Assembly (NCBI RefSeq): GCF_032854445.1
Contig: NC_088295.1
Span: 22,057,385-22,121,384 of the forward strand
Direction: 5' to 3'
DNA length: 64,000 nucleotides
DNA from: Liolophura sinensis
Taxonomy: Eukaryota > Mollusca > Polyplacophora > Chitonida > Chitonidae
Both the position numbers and the translations under genes were made by a program. Positions 23,601-36,025 of this stretch are shown here, one piece after another; the stretch's first letter is position 1, and every line of letters starts with the position of its first letter. The notes beneath the pieces are model-generated. The model was not told the DNA's origin. It was given only the letters and a program-made list of their open reading frames with translations, and did not search any database.

Positions 23601-26440
23601 CAGAATTGGGTGAGCTAAATTTAAATATCATGATCTTTTGGGCCAGTATATAAACTGATATTGATGAGGACTGTTTTCTTTCTTTGAAGCCAGTAGCTTT
23701 ACAGTCATGAGCGTTGACATGCAGCGCATATCTACCTTGTTCACAGATATACTTTCATTGCATTCATTGCATGGCTAAGGCTAATGTAAAACTTTACGAA
23801 ATCACTACATTCCAAGCGTGGGAGACTTTGCTTAAACTTGGAGCTAACTTTGAAATTGCGTAAATAAAGATAAATCCCAATAAAATGATTTGTAATCATT
23901 TTTCTACGAGGAGATAAACTTATAATAAATAACTGGCATGAGAACATTAAACGGCTTAGGCCATTTCCTTAATTATTACGTTTAAACTATCATTTTTATC
24001 AGGACTGCCCAGCTTTGTGCTGTGTTTTAAAGTCCTAAATGCCGTATCCAGGCATGAAATAATGAATCGCATGAAAATGTTTATTTATGCCTACAATAAA
24101 CCAATAAATAAATAAATATGTAAGATAACACTCGTCACGCATGAAAGAGTTCGTAGATGGATGTCAAGATAACATCAGACATTAGTTTTTATGAGTGATT
24201 CAAATCAAACAAACGGCGTAAAACACCAATTAATAAATAAGTAAATAAATCAAATGAGACAACAAGGATTAAGCATGTGAAAATCAAAGCTGCTGAGTTA
24301 TGTATGCCATTGCATACATAAAATACACAATTTAACATATCTGAGGCTGATTATGTCGATATACAGTGATCAGTTCATCAACATGAAGTGATTATATATG
24401 CGCTAAGAGAAGTCTTGTTACAGGACACTAACCATTAGGGCATCAATTGATATGATATACGATACTTTGATTAGCGTTAAGCATGCGCCGTGACCCATGA
24501 AGGTGGCCTGGCTGTGATAAAGTTCAACTCCTTAACTCCCTTCTGTGACAGTTTATCCTGTGCAAACGTGAGAATTACTTTGTATTTCAAAACAGAATTA
24601 TTTGTTTTTGAAGATGTGTCGAAAAATATATAGACGTTCTTTCTCCAGCGGAAATCAAAGTTTCATATAACATGTCTTGTCTTGTATATGAGCTTTTACA
24701 GCAGGGCCCAGCCACCCATAGCATTCCAACTGTATGTTCTTAAAAGTATGCAAGATATAGGCGTATCGGCATATAACTCAAAATGGGATATCTATGATTT
24801 TCAACATTTCACTTAAATATCTATAGCGACAAGTCAACACTGCCCATTCCCTCGTTACAATGAGCCTGAGTGAATCAAGGTCACCCAAGGTCATGTTAAC
24901 CCATACCCTGTATATCAGGTTTGCTGCTCTATTTGCTGTTTACACGGGAAAATACATAGCTGTGAAAAAATACCATGATGTAGGGCTTACATCAATTACA
25001 TGTCTTTCTCGCTGGGCATAAAAACAATCCTGTGGAAAACCTTGACAGGTCGGAAATCAACTGAAAAAAGTCAACTGAAGACATTATAAGTATCCAATAA
25101 CTCATATTTTACCGGCTATGTTGTGAGTCATATCACACATCGTGGGAGTGTAGGTGCACCTGTGAGGGAAAGCCAAGCGTAGTGCTACCTTAGCTGCCAG
25201 TTTATTGCATCATTAGTCGTGGGTAACTTTGTAATGCTGTGTTAGCCAAAGGCGACTTCTGCATGAATATCAATAATAAAACTTCCGAAAAACACTCTTT
25301 TCACTGAGCCAATCGTGGGAACTACATAAAGGTGACTAGTGCATTGTGTACTATTTGAGCAACATGTTCTGCACAAAAATGATGGAAACTTAACGTCATG
25401 TGCAGTAATAAAGTGTTCCTGGCCAGGTTAACAAAAACCGCTTTGAACCAGTGCAAATGTATGCTTACTTGTGAAACGGTTGTGTGCTCTCTATCAATGC
25501 TGTGAAACGAGAGGAGAATTCGATTCCACTCAGTGATTCTGGCGTGAGATACAGGTCCATTACCTGTGACACGTCAGACTCATACAAGTAATTCCGAATG
25601 ACATGTCACTGAGTAAGAAAAAGCGCTAAGATTCAACGTTACAACATTAAGGATTACTAGATATGAGTGCAAGATTGGTGACAGAGGGTTTGGATTCGAA
25701 CCTAGTGGAATGCTCAAACTTACCGACTAACGTGGTTACCTGATGTGAAAGGCGTTTAAAGCAAGCACGACAAAGCTTGTTTGAATATGTTGCATCTTAT
25801 ATGGATGGCACACTTCAAGGTCAAATGTACAATTGTCCACAACCATTCCTAACTGCACGTTTACACAGGTTTGTCCCAAACTAACGTACGTCAGTGTCTC
25901 CTGCTACTTTCGTGGAAGATAAAACTTACAGGCGCTGCGTTTCTGTACCAATTATGAGTTAATAGGCCACGGACATAGTTCCATTATATCCAAACATTAA
26001 AGCGCATTTATATCCCAAATATGAATGCTAGCAGTGTGTTTGTTCAAAGTAAACAGACCATTTACGAGTCTAATATGGCTAGTCATGTTATATACTTCTT
26101 CCGTCTTTTTGTCAGCCCATTTATTGACCGAGGCGGGGTCTTCCTATACATGTGAAATGAAGCAAAGGGCGTACTCTAGTAACATTGCACATGGAAAGGT
26201 GAAGTCGCGCAGTGTTGGAATATTCATGTGGGAAGGTTATACATGTATACTATACAGTTCACTGACGACACGACACACAGTTCCAATCTCTTTGCATGTA
26301 CAAATAAAGCCATTGAATGTATTGAAATCATCCACAAAAGAGCCATTTGTTAACTGTCTCGCTAAGTTATTAAACACACACTTTGCTGGCCGGTACAACT
26401 TGAATCTGATGAAGATAAAGTTGACAGGCCCTCTTCGACC
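17682..26440. other. long gene-poor stretch, probably intronic
   Basis: It lies upstream of the transmembrane exon on the minus strand, so intron sequence is expected. No exon could be supported with confidence. A minus frame at 20185-20394 and spliced-looking sequence near 23120-23220 were considered and left out. Short AT-rich tails of the dispersed element class occur near 24080-24117 and 24213-24250. Confidence 0.35.
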
Positions 26441-26794
26441 GGCCCGGATAGCACAGTTGGTAGAGCGTCCGCTTCGGGACCGGTAGATCCAGGATCAATC
26501 CTTGATCGAGTCACACCTAAGGCTTTAAAAGAGGAAGTTGTAACTGTAACTAACTGTAAGGGGATAGTGCAACGACTGGTTGACCCGTATCAGTATAATG
26601 GCTCGGGCGGGGCGCCTTACTTGCCTTCGGTAAGTCGTCTCAGTGAAGCAGCACTAAATAAAAGAGCGGTGGAAATCCGTCCTGCAACAAGGAGGCATAT
26701 TAGACGTACATGCACCCTAATGATTCCTTCGTCGTCATATGACTGAAAAATTGTTGAGTACGACGTTAAACCCCAAGCACTCGCACTCACTCAT
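26441..26794 (+). repeat. tRNA-headed SINE
   Basis: The 5' end resembles a tRNA gene: ggcccggatagcacagttgg holds an A-box (tagcacagttgg) and ggatcaatcc matches a B-box. A unique body follows (tcagtataatggctcgggcg, aagtcgtctcagtgaagcag), ending in 'aaaaattgttgagtacgacg' and a tail of repeated 'actc' units. This layout is typical of widespread mollusc SINEs. It is about 354 bp, which is near full length. Confidence 0.8.
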
Positions 26795-27117
26795 AGCATC
26801 TCCGCCGATTTACTTTTTGATGGGAGGTGTTATAGTTGGTATTTATACAGAGAGAAAAGAAGTATTCAGTAATGTCAGGAGTGGAATACGTTAACGGTGA
26901 ACTCTCCCTGTGCCGGCACATATTTTACATTTAGCCTTGGTGAGAAAAAGTGATGAAACTCTAGTATTAATGATATGAAAGCGTTATCAACGATAAAAAA
27001 AACTTTATAAAATCTTGACCAATCAGACCACGACACGTCTTAATGAATTGCAAGCCTGCATGGAGGTTCCAATACGAGAACGACAATTTCAAAAGATTCA
27101 AGCTTTCACTTTCATTG

Positions 27118-27342
27118 TAAGGGTCAAGTATCAAACCTGAGACACCACACATGACACCACATCCACTAACAGTCTAACGACATTGGGCCGCACTGTCTCA
27201 CTATATGTAGTATCAATCCGGAGACACTAGAGATGACACTAACGGTGTAACGACATTGGATAGTGACCGTCTTTCTGTATGTAGTGTCAAACTGGAGACA
27301 ATAGGGGTGACACCACATCCACTAACGGTGTAACGACATTGG
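27118..27342 (+). repeat. imperfect tandem repeat, three units of about 65-83 bp
   Basis: Three units each end in 'ctaacgacattgg' or 'taacggtgtaacgacattgg' and share 'agacac/agacaa...gatgacacc'. They lie immediately upstream of a different 30-bp array. Confidence 0.6.
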
Positions 27343-27387
27343 GTGTAGATCTGGGCTGTTTGCATTTCCAATGCATTTCCGACATTA

Positions 27388-27712
27388 ATGTCGTCTGGTA
27401 CAAGTGAAGAGAGAAGGGTGGTACCTGATATCAGTGATCTTAGAAGGATGTCGTCAGGTATCAGTGACGACAGAAGGATATTGCCTGGTATCAAGGACGA
27501 CAGAAGGATATCGCCTAGGATCGGTGACGACAGAAGGATATCGCCTAGGCTCGGTGACGACAGAGGGATGTCGTTTGGTATCAGTGACGACAGAAGAATG
27601 ACGTCTAGTATCAGTGACGACAGAGAGGGTATCGTCTAGTGTCAGTATATCGAACAGAGAGATGTCGTCTGGTATCAGTGAGAACAGAAGGATGTCGTAT
27701 GATATCGGTGAC
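27388..27712 (+). repeat. 30-bp minisatellite, about eleven units
   Basis: Tandem 30-bp units of the type atcagtgacgacagaaggat plus gtcgtctggt. The period is a multiple of three and an 83-codon plus-strand frame reads ten-residue modules like ISDDRRMSSG across most of it. There is no sign of a promoter, splice sites or non-repeat coding flanks, so I treat it as a minisatellite. Confidence 0.8.
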
Positions 27713-30700
27713 CACCTATATTACCAAACCCAAACATACAACAAACATGGTTTTTCAAGACTAGAATCTTAACAATTGTATGCTTGGTTGGTTTGTTGTG
27801 TCAAGTGGTATATTTCTAAGCTTCTGTTTCCTTTCTTATTTGTTTCATTGGTGTTAAAAACCTTACTGACCGTTTTGCTGTCTTCCTTCTACGGAATCCA
27901 GCAAAATAGTGCAGATAGGAAGTAAACATTTCACGCACCATGGAATATAACGATTCATTATGTATTTGTGCTTTAAACGGGATTTTAGTGTGCGAGTGTG
28001 GTAAGTAATTAAATGTCTGATGAACTACCTGATAAAAATGATTCATGGACATAATTAGCAAGGTAGTAAGACAATGTAAGAGCGACACAGGTGACATAAA
28101 GGGAAGTCAGAGGTTAGTGACAGGCTGCCCAGCAAAGTGAATCTGCAACTCACTTTGAAACAATCCGATAAACACGAAAATACGAATAAATGGTAACTGA
28201 AAGTAAGTGCTTCCACAGATCATTATATTCTTACACCTAAGGGTCGACGAAAAGTATTTTCATGTCAAGAACGGTTTCGAGTCTCGAAAATGTCAAAGTT
28301 TAAATTCAGCTGACAAAATTTGTTAAGTAAACACAAATACTTTATGATGGTTAACGTTTTATGGTGGTGACAAGACATTCTAACAAAATGTCGATCAGGA
28401 CAGTAAACATTATACAAAATAGAACTCGGGGAAGACAAGTGGGAGCTGTCCAGCTTTGAGGGACAAAAGTGTTGTGTATATAATGACCACATTGCATGCG
28501 GAGCGTTGACTGTGAGGCCTGTGTGTACAAACACAGTCTGTTTGTCAGGTTCATTGTATACGGAGGTAGTGTACTGTCATTAGATCTGTGATAAGCTGTA
28601 GTAAATATCTACAGGGTCGTTCACTTACCCTTGTCTCTCTACACTAACGAGCAGAACATTGCACACGCGAGTTTAACTTCGCTTTCTATTTATGGCATAG
28701 AACTTTTTTTGCCGATTTCAATCATAAAATCTTTAAAACAGTTAGCAAACTTCTGGCGGGAATATTCAATATGCCCTTGTACAGAGGCACACCTGTAAAC
28801 ACATTCGAATCTGTTGCTGTACTCGGAATATGTTATTTCAGTCAACAGATGTTGCCGAAATCAATACATGCTGTTGGTGTCTGAACAGCAATGCCGACGA
28901 GAAGTTTGCACCAGGTGAAACTAGATCAAACAACGAACAAGACGTATTCGGCGTTAGGCCTGAATCTACATGACTAACCACTTAATACACTAACGTGAGT
29001 TTGATTCCATTTCCATTTGTAACAATAAAACAATCCGACATTCTTATGAGTCGTACTATGAGTCGTTGTATACATAAGCTGCTCAAGGCTCTCGCTGGCC
29101 ATACCGTCTTATGGGATCCCCCACAAGATCACTCCCTTGTCACCCCTGAGCTCGACAGTTCAAATGTAGCCACCTGCTTATGCCTCTTGCGAATTGTTTA
29201 TATCTACATGTTAATTCCAAGAATAGTGTCCAACAATATGGTTACCATATGTCATATATTCGGAGTATCTCGCACGTTTCGCGCATATAATAAATGTGTA
29301 ACCTTTGGGTAAGATTTCAGCCGAACCTCTCATATACACATTATCACATTTTATCCGCTAAATAATTATCCTAAATTCTTTCAGTAATAACTATCTTTTC
29401 ATGTTGACTAGCTTATTGATTGGTTGTTCCAAAGTTAGTTGAATTGTTTCATTCCTTGGTCAATTTACTGATCGGAATGGCTTTTGTTATGCAAGAATCT
29501 AGTTTGGGGTAGCTTGTCATAGGTCGAATATATCCCTAGCAGGTAAGGTCAGATATTCACAGTACCACCTGTGTCATCGTTTGTGTTACCTGTTTACAAG
29601 ATAAGGTCACTGTCCTTTGTCACCAATACGCTAACACCTCCATATAAAAAACTGCCTCGTATATTGTGGGAACTGTATGGTCAGATTTATGTCGCCAGTT
29701 AATTATCTGTCAGTCAGGTACACAAGTCGTGACAATCCGCCCTGAGGCTGTGTTAAGGTATAAAGGCCCGAGGGTCAGTCCGTAACATGTAGTCATGCTG
29801 TGATAATCCTTCGTGTCACCTCCCATACGTCCACTCCATCTCTGCACGGAGCTGAGATTCACAATCACAAGCTAGACTGACAACTGATGGAATAGCTTGG
29901 TTACCAATGAAACCGTTACTATTTACGTGCTAACAAGTTTTGTCTCGGCGCAAACAACAAAATATTGATCATTCACTCAACTAAAGGGGCGAAAAAACTA
30001 TGTGTCTGAACTTATGGCAGCCAAGCTTTTTTGATGGTATATATAGATTGTCAATAATCGGCTGGACACACTGGCAGATATACACTCAAGGCTGATGAAG
30101 GCAGGTAAATATCGAGCAATATGGCGGAGTTCCACTGCAAACTGCGAGGCCAGCATTGATTAGCATTTATGTCCTAGTAATTTTCTCGCCTATTAACGTC
30201 TTTATTAATGAAAATTCTCCCTAAACAAATCTTTAGCCCCTTCGCGCTTTCCACAAACTGTGTTAATTTCCCACGCTTCACGGAACGTATGGCCTTAATA
30301 CATGTATCCATATACGTTTATCACACTATCAGTAGTAATTCGTACTTCAATACACAGCAATTTACACCAGATAATGTGCACAAATTCAGAATATCAACCG
30401 TGTAAAAGTAAGTACTACAAAACGACGAATATACCTATTACCTATAATCCAGTGCATATTCATTCTATCTGAAACACAACACGCAATGTACAGTATCTCG
30501 TAGTCTTAGGATCAGGTTACAACTTTCATCTGTGAATAAGTATACATATAGAAAAAAGATAGATACATGTAGAAAATCGTGGCGTTTGTATAGTGCGTTG
30601 GGTGATTGAGCATACTCACGTAATATTAATCCCCATAATACTGGCATTTACAAACATTATCACACCCAGCAGGAACCCCATAATACAGCTTATTACATTG

Positions 30701-30993
30701 AAATAACGATATATCCAGGGACACGACCGAGAAAGCGGATTACATTCATGGATGTGTATAACACTATATTTTATTTATAATATGAAACCTTCCGAAAAGG
30801 TACACAGTCATTCCTATTTTGATTTTATATATAAACTTTTCCACCTGTAGGTAAACAAACAAGTATAACATATCAATCTAGTATATATTCATGACATCGT
30901 TAAAAAATCACAGGTTTTTATGTCATTAGGTCCATCAGGAGGATTTTCTTCTAAATGATGACAACTCATTAGCAGAAGCCTCTTCTGTCTTAC
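27713..30993. other. gene-free stretch
   Basis: No exon, RNA gene or repeat could be supported on either strand. Confidence 0.3.
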
Positions 30994-31116
30994 CTCATCA
31001 GCTGTCATACGGGACCCGGTCTCATCTCGAAGCGTGTTGTACGCGTAAGTATATAAATCATGAAGTGTCTGTACACTCGGTGTACCACGGTCAATAACAA
31101 CATCCACACACCACAG
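30994..31116 (-). CDS. weak candidate exon
   Basis: The minus strand reads VDVVIDRGTPSVQTLHDLYT and on to TGSRMTADE, ending exactly at a consensus 5' splice site (gtaaga) in phase 0. The composition looks protein-like: a beta strand followed by an amphipathic helix, as in membrane-adjacent or SEA-like folds. The 3' splice site (tgtagcag) lacks a pyrimidine tract, so the exon start is uncertain. It could belong to the ectodomain of the membrane-protein gene downstream on this strand. Confidence 0.3.
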
Positions 31117-34101
31117 CTGCTACATCCCCTAATAATTCTCACGTACTTTGGCACAACACGTCCAGGATTGTTTTCATCTATTCAAAGCTTATTTAACTAG
31201 AATTAAGAAAAGGCTGTGTGGTCTTCACGTTTTCCCTCACAGATCAATGTTCGTAAAAACTGAGAAGTACAGAGAAACCCGTTCGGCAACACTGCCAGCG
31301 AGCCATCAGCCGTCAGAATATCGGCCCAACCTCGCCAGCGAACATACAGGCACCTGCCCACGACGGCTTAGCTTATTTACACTGAAAAAATGCCATTATG
31401 TCACGGGCCAGGTAATGGGCTTTTGATATATTTTTTTTAGATATGGTGGAAGGAACGAGTTTTGCTAATAGTGTAATACAACAGCGGCTAGACCAGGCAT
31501 ATAATTCTTGTATTCTGTTTCAGGTGCATGTTTTTAAACACATGTATTTAATTAATGAATTGATATAAGATGAGAAACATTAGTGCTTGTGTAATACAGG
31601 TTTGTGGACAAAAGCAACATGTGTTGTTATATTAGGTCTGGGCATGTGTTTACTAAGCACTGAGAGGAATACTGTGAAACTGACTCAAAAACAGTTACAT
31701 TCTCGTCAGGAAGCTCAGACCCTTCCCTGCTGACCCTGACTTCCCTGTTGTATCCCTTTATTACCGATTATCTCAAAGACTGCGGTCACCACGTCATTCG
31801 AACATACATATCGTTAAAAAAAAACACTCACATCATGGACAAAGTAGTATCGGTGTGATAGCTATACATCTGACTGACACAGGTATCTTTTGGTATCCAC
31901 TCACGCGGGATTGTATATATTCAGAGGTTTTCTCTAGGGGCCGCCCAATGGAGATTCTGTTACACATGATGACGACAGAATTGTGTTCAACCATTGCCGA
32001 CGCCCTAGCTAGATATCTGTTGCAAAGTAAGTTTATTACCTCACACAAGTCACGAAGGCTCAAGACAACAAGATCTTCTGCAAGAAGTGTAGATTTCAAC
32101 TTGCTCCAAGTGTGTTTACATTGAACTCTCTGCCGTGGTTGAAACCAAAGAGGAACATTACAGACAAGAACATGTTTGTTGTTCAACCTTAACAGGCTTG
32201 AGCTGAAATCGACGAGAAAGTTCTCTTAAAAACGAAAATATAGCAGTTTAGACGGAAACAAGTAGTTTAAAGAGACGGTTGCATGAAATCTCGAAATCTT
32301 GTCTTCAACGGAAAGAAATAGTTCTTCCGAAAAGGGAATACAAGGAGAGAAAAAATGAGTATTATGCTCTAGAAGAATCATGAGATAGACGATAAATTTG
32401 TGGTTCTGTACACCGCTTCAAGACAAAATGGATACGTCATCCCTAAGACCCGTCCTTCCTCGCATATATACACATACAGCTTTTATTTCAAACCCATTAT
32501 CCCCTGGCCCGGATCAAATGACAACCCTTACAAGGGAACAAACTCCAAAGGTGGACATCAGACACACCGCTCATGGCAACATGCAAATCAGGCCGCGCAG
32601 TTAATCTGACACACAAAGGGACACGACACATGAGACTAGACACTTCCTGTCGATATCGTACCTCTATTCAGATACGGTCATGGTCACTACACTTGGGATG
32701 CGCTATTAATTTACGCTCATTCCAATTTCGAAGTAGCAGAGACACTTCTCTTCGCTACAATTCCACCCTTTTATGATGTTGAAGATGTTGCTTCCACTCG
32801 CCAGTGAAACCATGGTTAATGTAGCTGTAGGCTACATTCTTGTAGGCCTATATAGATACATGAGTAGTTATCCACGGTTACTGCATTCGTTATCGCTCAG
32901 TGGTCTGGCCATGATTGGGCAAACCTTCACATAGCTGTCCCAAACGGTTAATACGCAACACTTTCTATGTAATAGTGCTTCTAAAAACAAGGTAGTAACA
33001 AGGGAACGTATTATTACACAGCCGAGAATATAGCCCTTTGTAGAGCCTACATAGAGAATTTTACATTAGTTTGATAAGTCTTACTTTACAAGAATTGCGA
33101 TCTAGCCTCAAGAATTTGGCATGATTTGATAACTTTCAAATTTAGCTCTTGAAACGTCATAGTAAAAGATCAGCTTTGAAGTATGAGATATTAAGAGTAA
33201 GTTCGTGCTGAGGTTAAAGATACTTTCGTGATTACTAGGTGAGAACAATGCAGAGCTTGAGAGAGACAACGTTACTGACCGAATCACTTTCACCATGCCA
33301 AGGTTAACGTATGAGGCACACGCAAGGTAAATTCCCTCAACTTCAAACTATATATGGTGTGTATGGTCAACATTAAAAAACTGTATTCACTTTAACGTAA
33401 ATGCAATAACAGTCACAAAGAGAGGGAAATAAAACGTTTGTTATCGTGACATAGCTCTTCACGATTAGGACATACACTTCAGGATTATTTTTTGTCATCA
33501 TTTGAATTGCAAATAAACCAATGCTTTATTACAGTATCAATATCATATTTATATGGAAACAAATGATGATAAGAGATTTTTTTGTAAAATAGTTTGTAAG
33601 TGTATACTGGGTTGTGCTACTGTAGTGATTGCGTAGGGTTTTGCATTCGAAGACGAAATGATTGTTCAGTAAGTCAGCTATACTTCCTGGTCCAGCAGTG
33701 TGCTTCCGCAATACACTCCATTCTGGTCATTTAAATAAGAAATGCACAGTGCAGTTCATAAATCACTCAACAAACAAACAAAAAATCAGGAAAATTACGC
33801 TATTAAAGACAGCGTTTTTCCATTCAGCAACACAACAAGAACAAGAACATCCTTTGTTTTTGACATGTTTCGAGAAATCTCACGTATCATCCTAAAAAGA
33901 CAGATTTACATCATGTAAGCCCTGGGAAAATGCCCACCTTACTTTTATTGGAAACAGGAGAAAATATGTCACTTGTTAGAATATAAGAACATTACTGATT
34001 TGTAAAAATTGTTTCCCGGAGTGTTATAGAGATTTACCTATGTGCATCACGTGATAAACAGAACACAACACATGTAAAATGTCATGAAAACGTCAGCTTA
34101 C
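31117..34101. other. gene-free stretch
   Basis: Probably intronic or intergenic. Open frames at 31833-32186 and 31855-32124 overlap on opposite strands and show no domain. Nothing else was seen. Confidence 0.3.
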
Positions 34102-34208
34102 CTTTACGAAGTTTGTATCTATAGTGACCAAGTTGTTGGCCATGCCAGAACTCAGCCAATCTCTCGGTACCGTGTACATCCGAATTCTTCTGTGTTCTCT
34201 CACGAGTT
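34102..34208 (-). CDS. weak candidate exon upstream of the transmembrane exon
   Basis: A 107-nt segment ends at a consensus 5' splice site (gtaagctg). Two frames are open. The one that would splice in phase to the transmembrane exon (ending one base into a Gly codon) reads TRERTQKNSDVHGTERLAEF and onward to YRYKLRK. The other reads MANNLVTIDTNFVK and is phase-compatible with the candidate at 30994-31116. The 3' splice site (ttttaacaaag) is poor. Only the 5' site and the open phase support it. Confidence 0.25.
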
Positions 34209-34230
34209 CTTTGTTAAAATGGAAATATTA

Positions 34231-34302
34231 TTCACTGCCTAGATCTTCAGAGGGTAATATAATCCGTTCACTGCCTAGATCTTCTGGGAGTAGTATAATC
34301 CA
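34231..34302 (+). repeat. 36-bp tandem duplication
   Basis: Two adjacent units, each starting ttcactgcctagatcttc and ending tataatccg/cca, at 34231 and 34267. They lie just upstream (minus sense) of the weak exon at 34102-34208. Confidence 0.8.
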
Positions 34303-35519
34303 CGGGTACGTTCCGCTCCAAGTCCCTGCCCGTGATTTGACAGGTAAATCAGTGTGTGACAGGCTGGTAAGTAAGGGCCGGGTTGTGCTTGGTCACCAAT
34401 GACGGTGACCAAAAATCGGTAATATCCTCAACCTATCAAAGCGAACGCATCAAAGGGAACTTCAATTACTCCATGGCTCAAACGTTTAAGTCTAGTTTAA
34501 GTTTGGCACGTGACTTGAGATTCCTCTTTTAACATAACATCATTAACTTTCAATCGTGCGCCGCCAAAATAATGTCACTGGTAAAATAACCGCGCACTAA
34601 TCTAGAACATGCGCCACGGCACTGGAAATATCGAACTATGACTTTACCGATACCATATGACAGGTTTTCACACCCTCTAACTAATGCAACGGTTGTTGGT
34701 AGCAGGTCCACCGACTTTTCCTTGTGTCTATAACATGGCAGTAATTGAGCAATAGGTGGCCTATCAGATATGGAACGGGCTAGGTATGTACTAGAGTAGG
34801 CTCACTAAATCTCTAATCACAACCCGAAGGACGCACTATTGCCCGGGTACAACGCCTCCAAACTACCTGCTCACTACATACAGACATGCTCCGATAGTTC
34901 TAACACTGAAAAGTTTTATGTCTTTTCAAACTCGGCTTCGATGTTTTCTTATGGTCTTTTCATTCCTTTTCTAATAGGAAATGTAGGTCGACCATGTATA
35001 TGGGGCAGGTACACTCTAAACCTCTACCATACTGAGAGCTACTGTACAGGCCTGGTGTTATCCCACCCACTGTGTATAGTGAGTGACACAAGATCAGTAT
35101 AAGTGTATGCACATAAGAAACGTAAGGAACGGATGGCAAATCGCACTGTTATCTGGACATGGCAGACAGTATTCAAATTGATATCTGGATATATGCATTG
35201 AAAATGAAGTACGATTTCACTCACAGAGCAAGGAACAACTTCATATGTATTTACCTGTATTAAGTATAAGGGGTACCAGCTAACGTTCCTGAACCTCCAC
35301 TGGCTCACATCACAAAACTAATTGATCAATACCATATTTAAACAAGCCGCTTTTATGTTTAATCGCGTGATATCCTTTTTTTTCTCGAGAATTTGTGAAG
35401 TGTGACTGAAAGACGTATTAAATTGCAGAAATGACTAGGATCAACAGAGAGCGGGTTGCCATACAGACAGACACGCAGACACGCAGGCGTAATGGATCGG
35501 GCAACCTCAGAATGGCCGA

Positions 35520-35591
35520 ATAAGGTCGGTGGATTACTCCAGGCACTCCTCAATCCATATACCTCAGTGGTGTCATATAAGTAACAATAAG
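35520..35591 (-). repeat. dispersed repeat, inverted partner of 38778-38848
   Basis: The reverse complement contains ttgttacttatatgacacca, ctgaggtatatggattgagg and agtgcctggagtaatccacc, nearly identical to the plus strand near 38.8 kb. The copies are about 3.2 kb apart and flank the intact-ITR Tc1 element, though not at its ends. Confidence 0.75.
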
Positions 35592-36025
35592 CCCCTATTG
35601 ACGCTCGTGTGACTGTTTGCTTAATCAGACATTTGTTGAATGTTCCCAGTAATATTCTGGTGCATATCTGGAGAGCCCCAAATAGGGCAATTCGGTAATG
35701 CTGACAAAACCAGAGTTATTTTATCCAATTATTACCCAAGACTTCTTCGGGACTCGAATCTCAAGGGGTTTACCTGCATGGGCGTTCTCAAAACCAGACT
35801 GATTTTGATACACATTAAAAAGGGTCTCATATCTGTGTAGTTTCTACACAATAGGTATAGGAATATTCATGATCCATTCTCGACGCACGGGTACTTCAGA
35901 AAAATGTTGCTCCCTTATTCTGTTAATATTACATTTTGTTCACAGGAAAGCGAATGTCGTAGTGTATTGATTTCGATATTCCCTAGGTTCTCTTGCGCCT
36001 AAAAAAAATTAGGATAATATATATA

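Noticed and set aside
26441-26515. Possible functional tRNA gene
   Set aside because: The A- and B-boxes belong to a SINE head; the sequence continues into a SINE body and lacks a clean acceptor stem pairing.
31833-32186. Overlapping frames of 117 and 89 codons on opposite strands
   Set aside because: No domain, no splice context, and neither strand shows codon-like bias.
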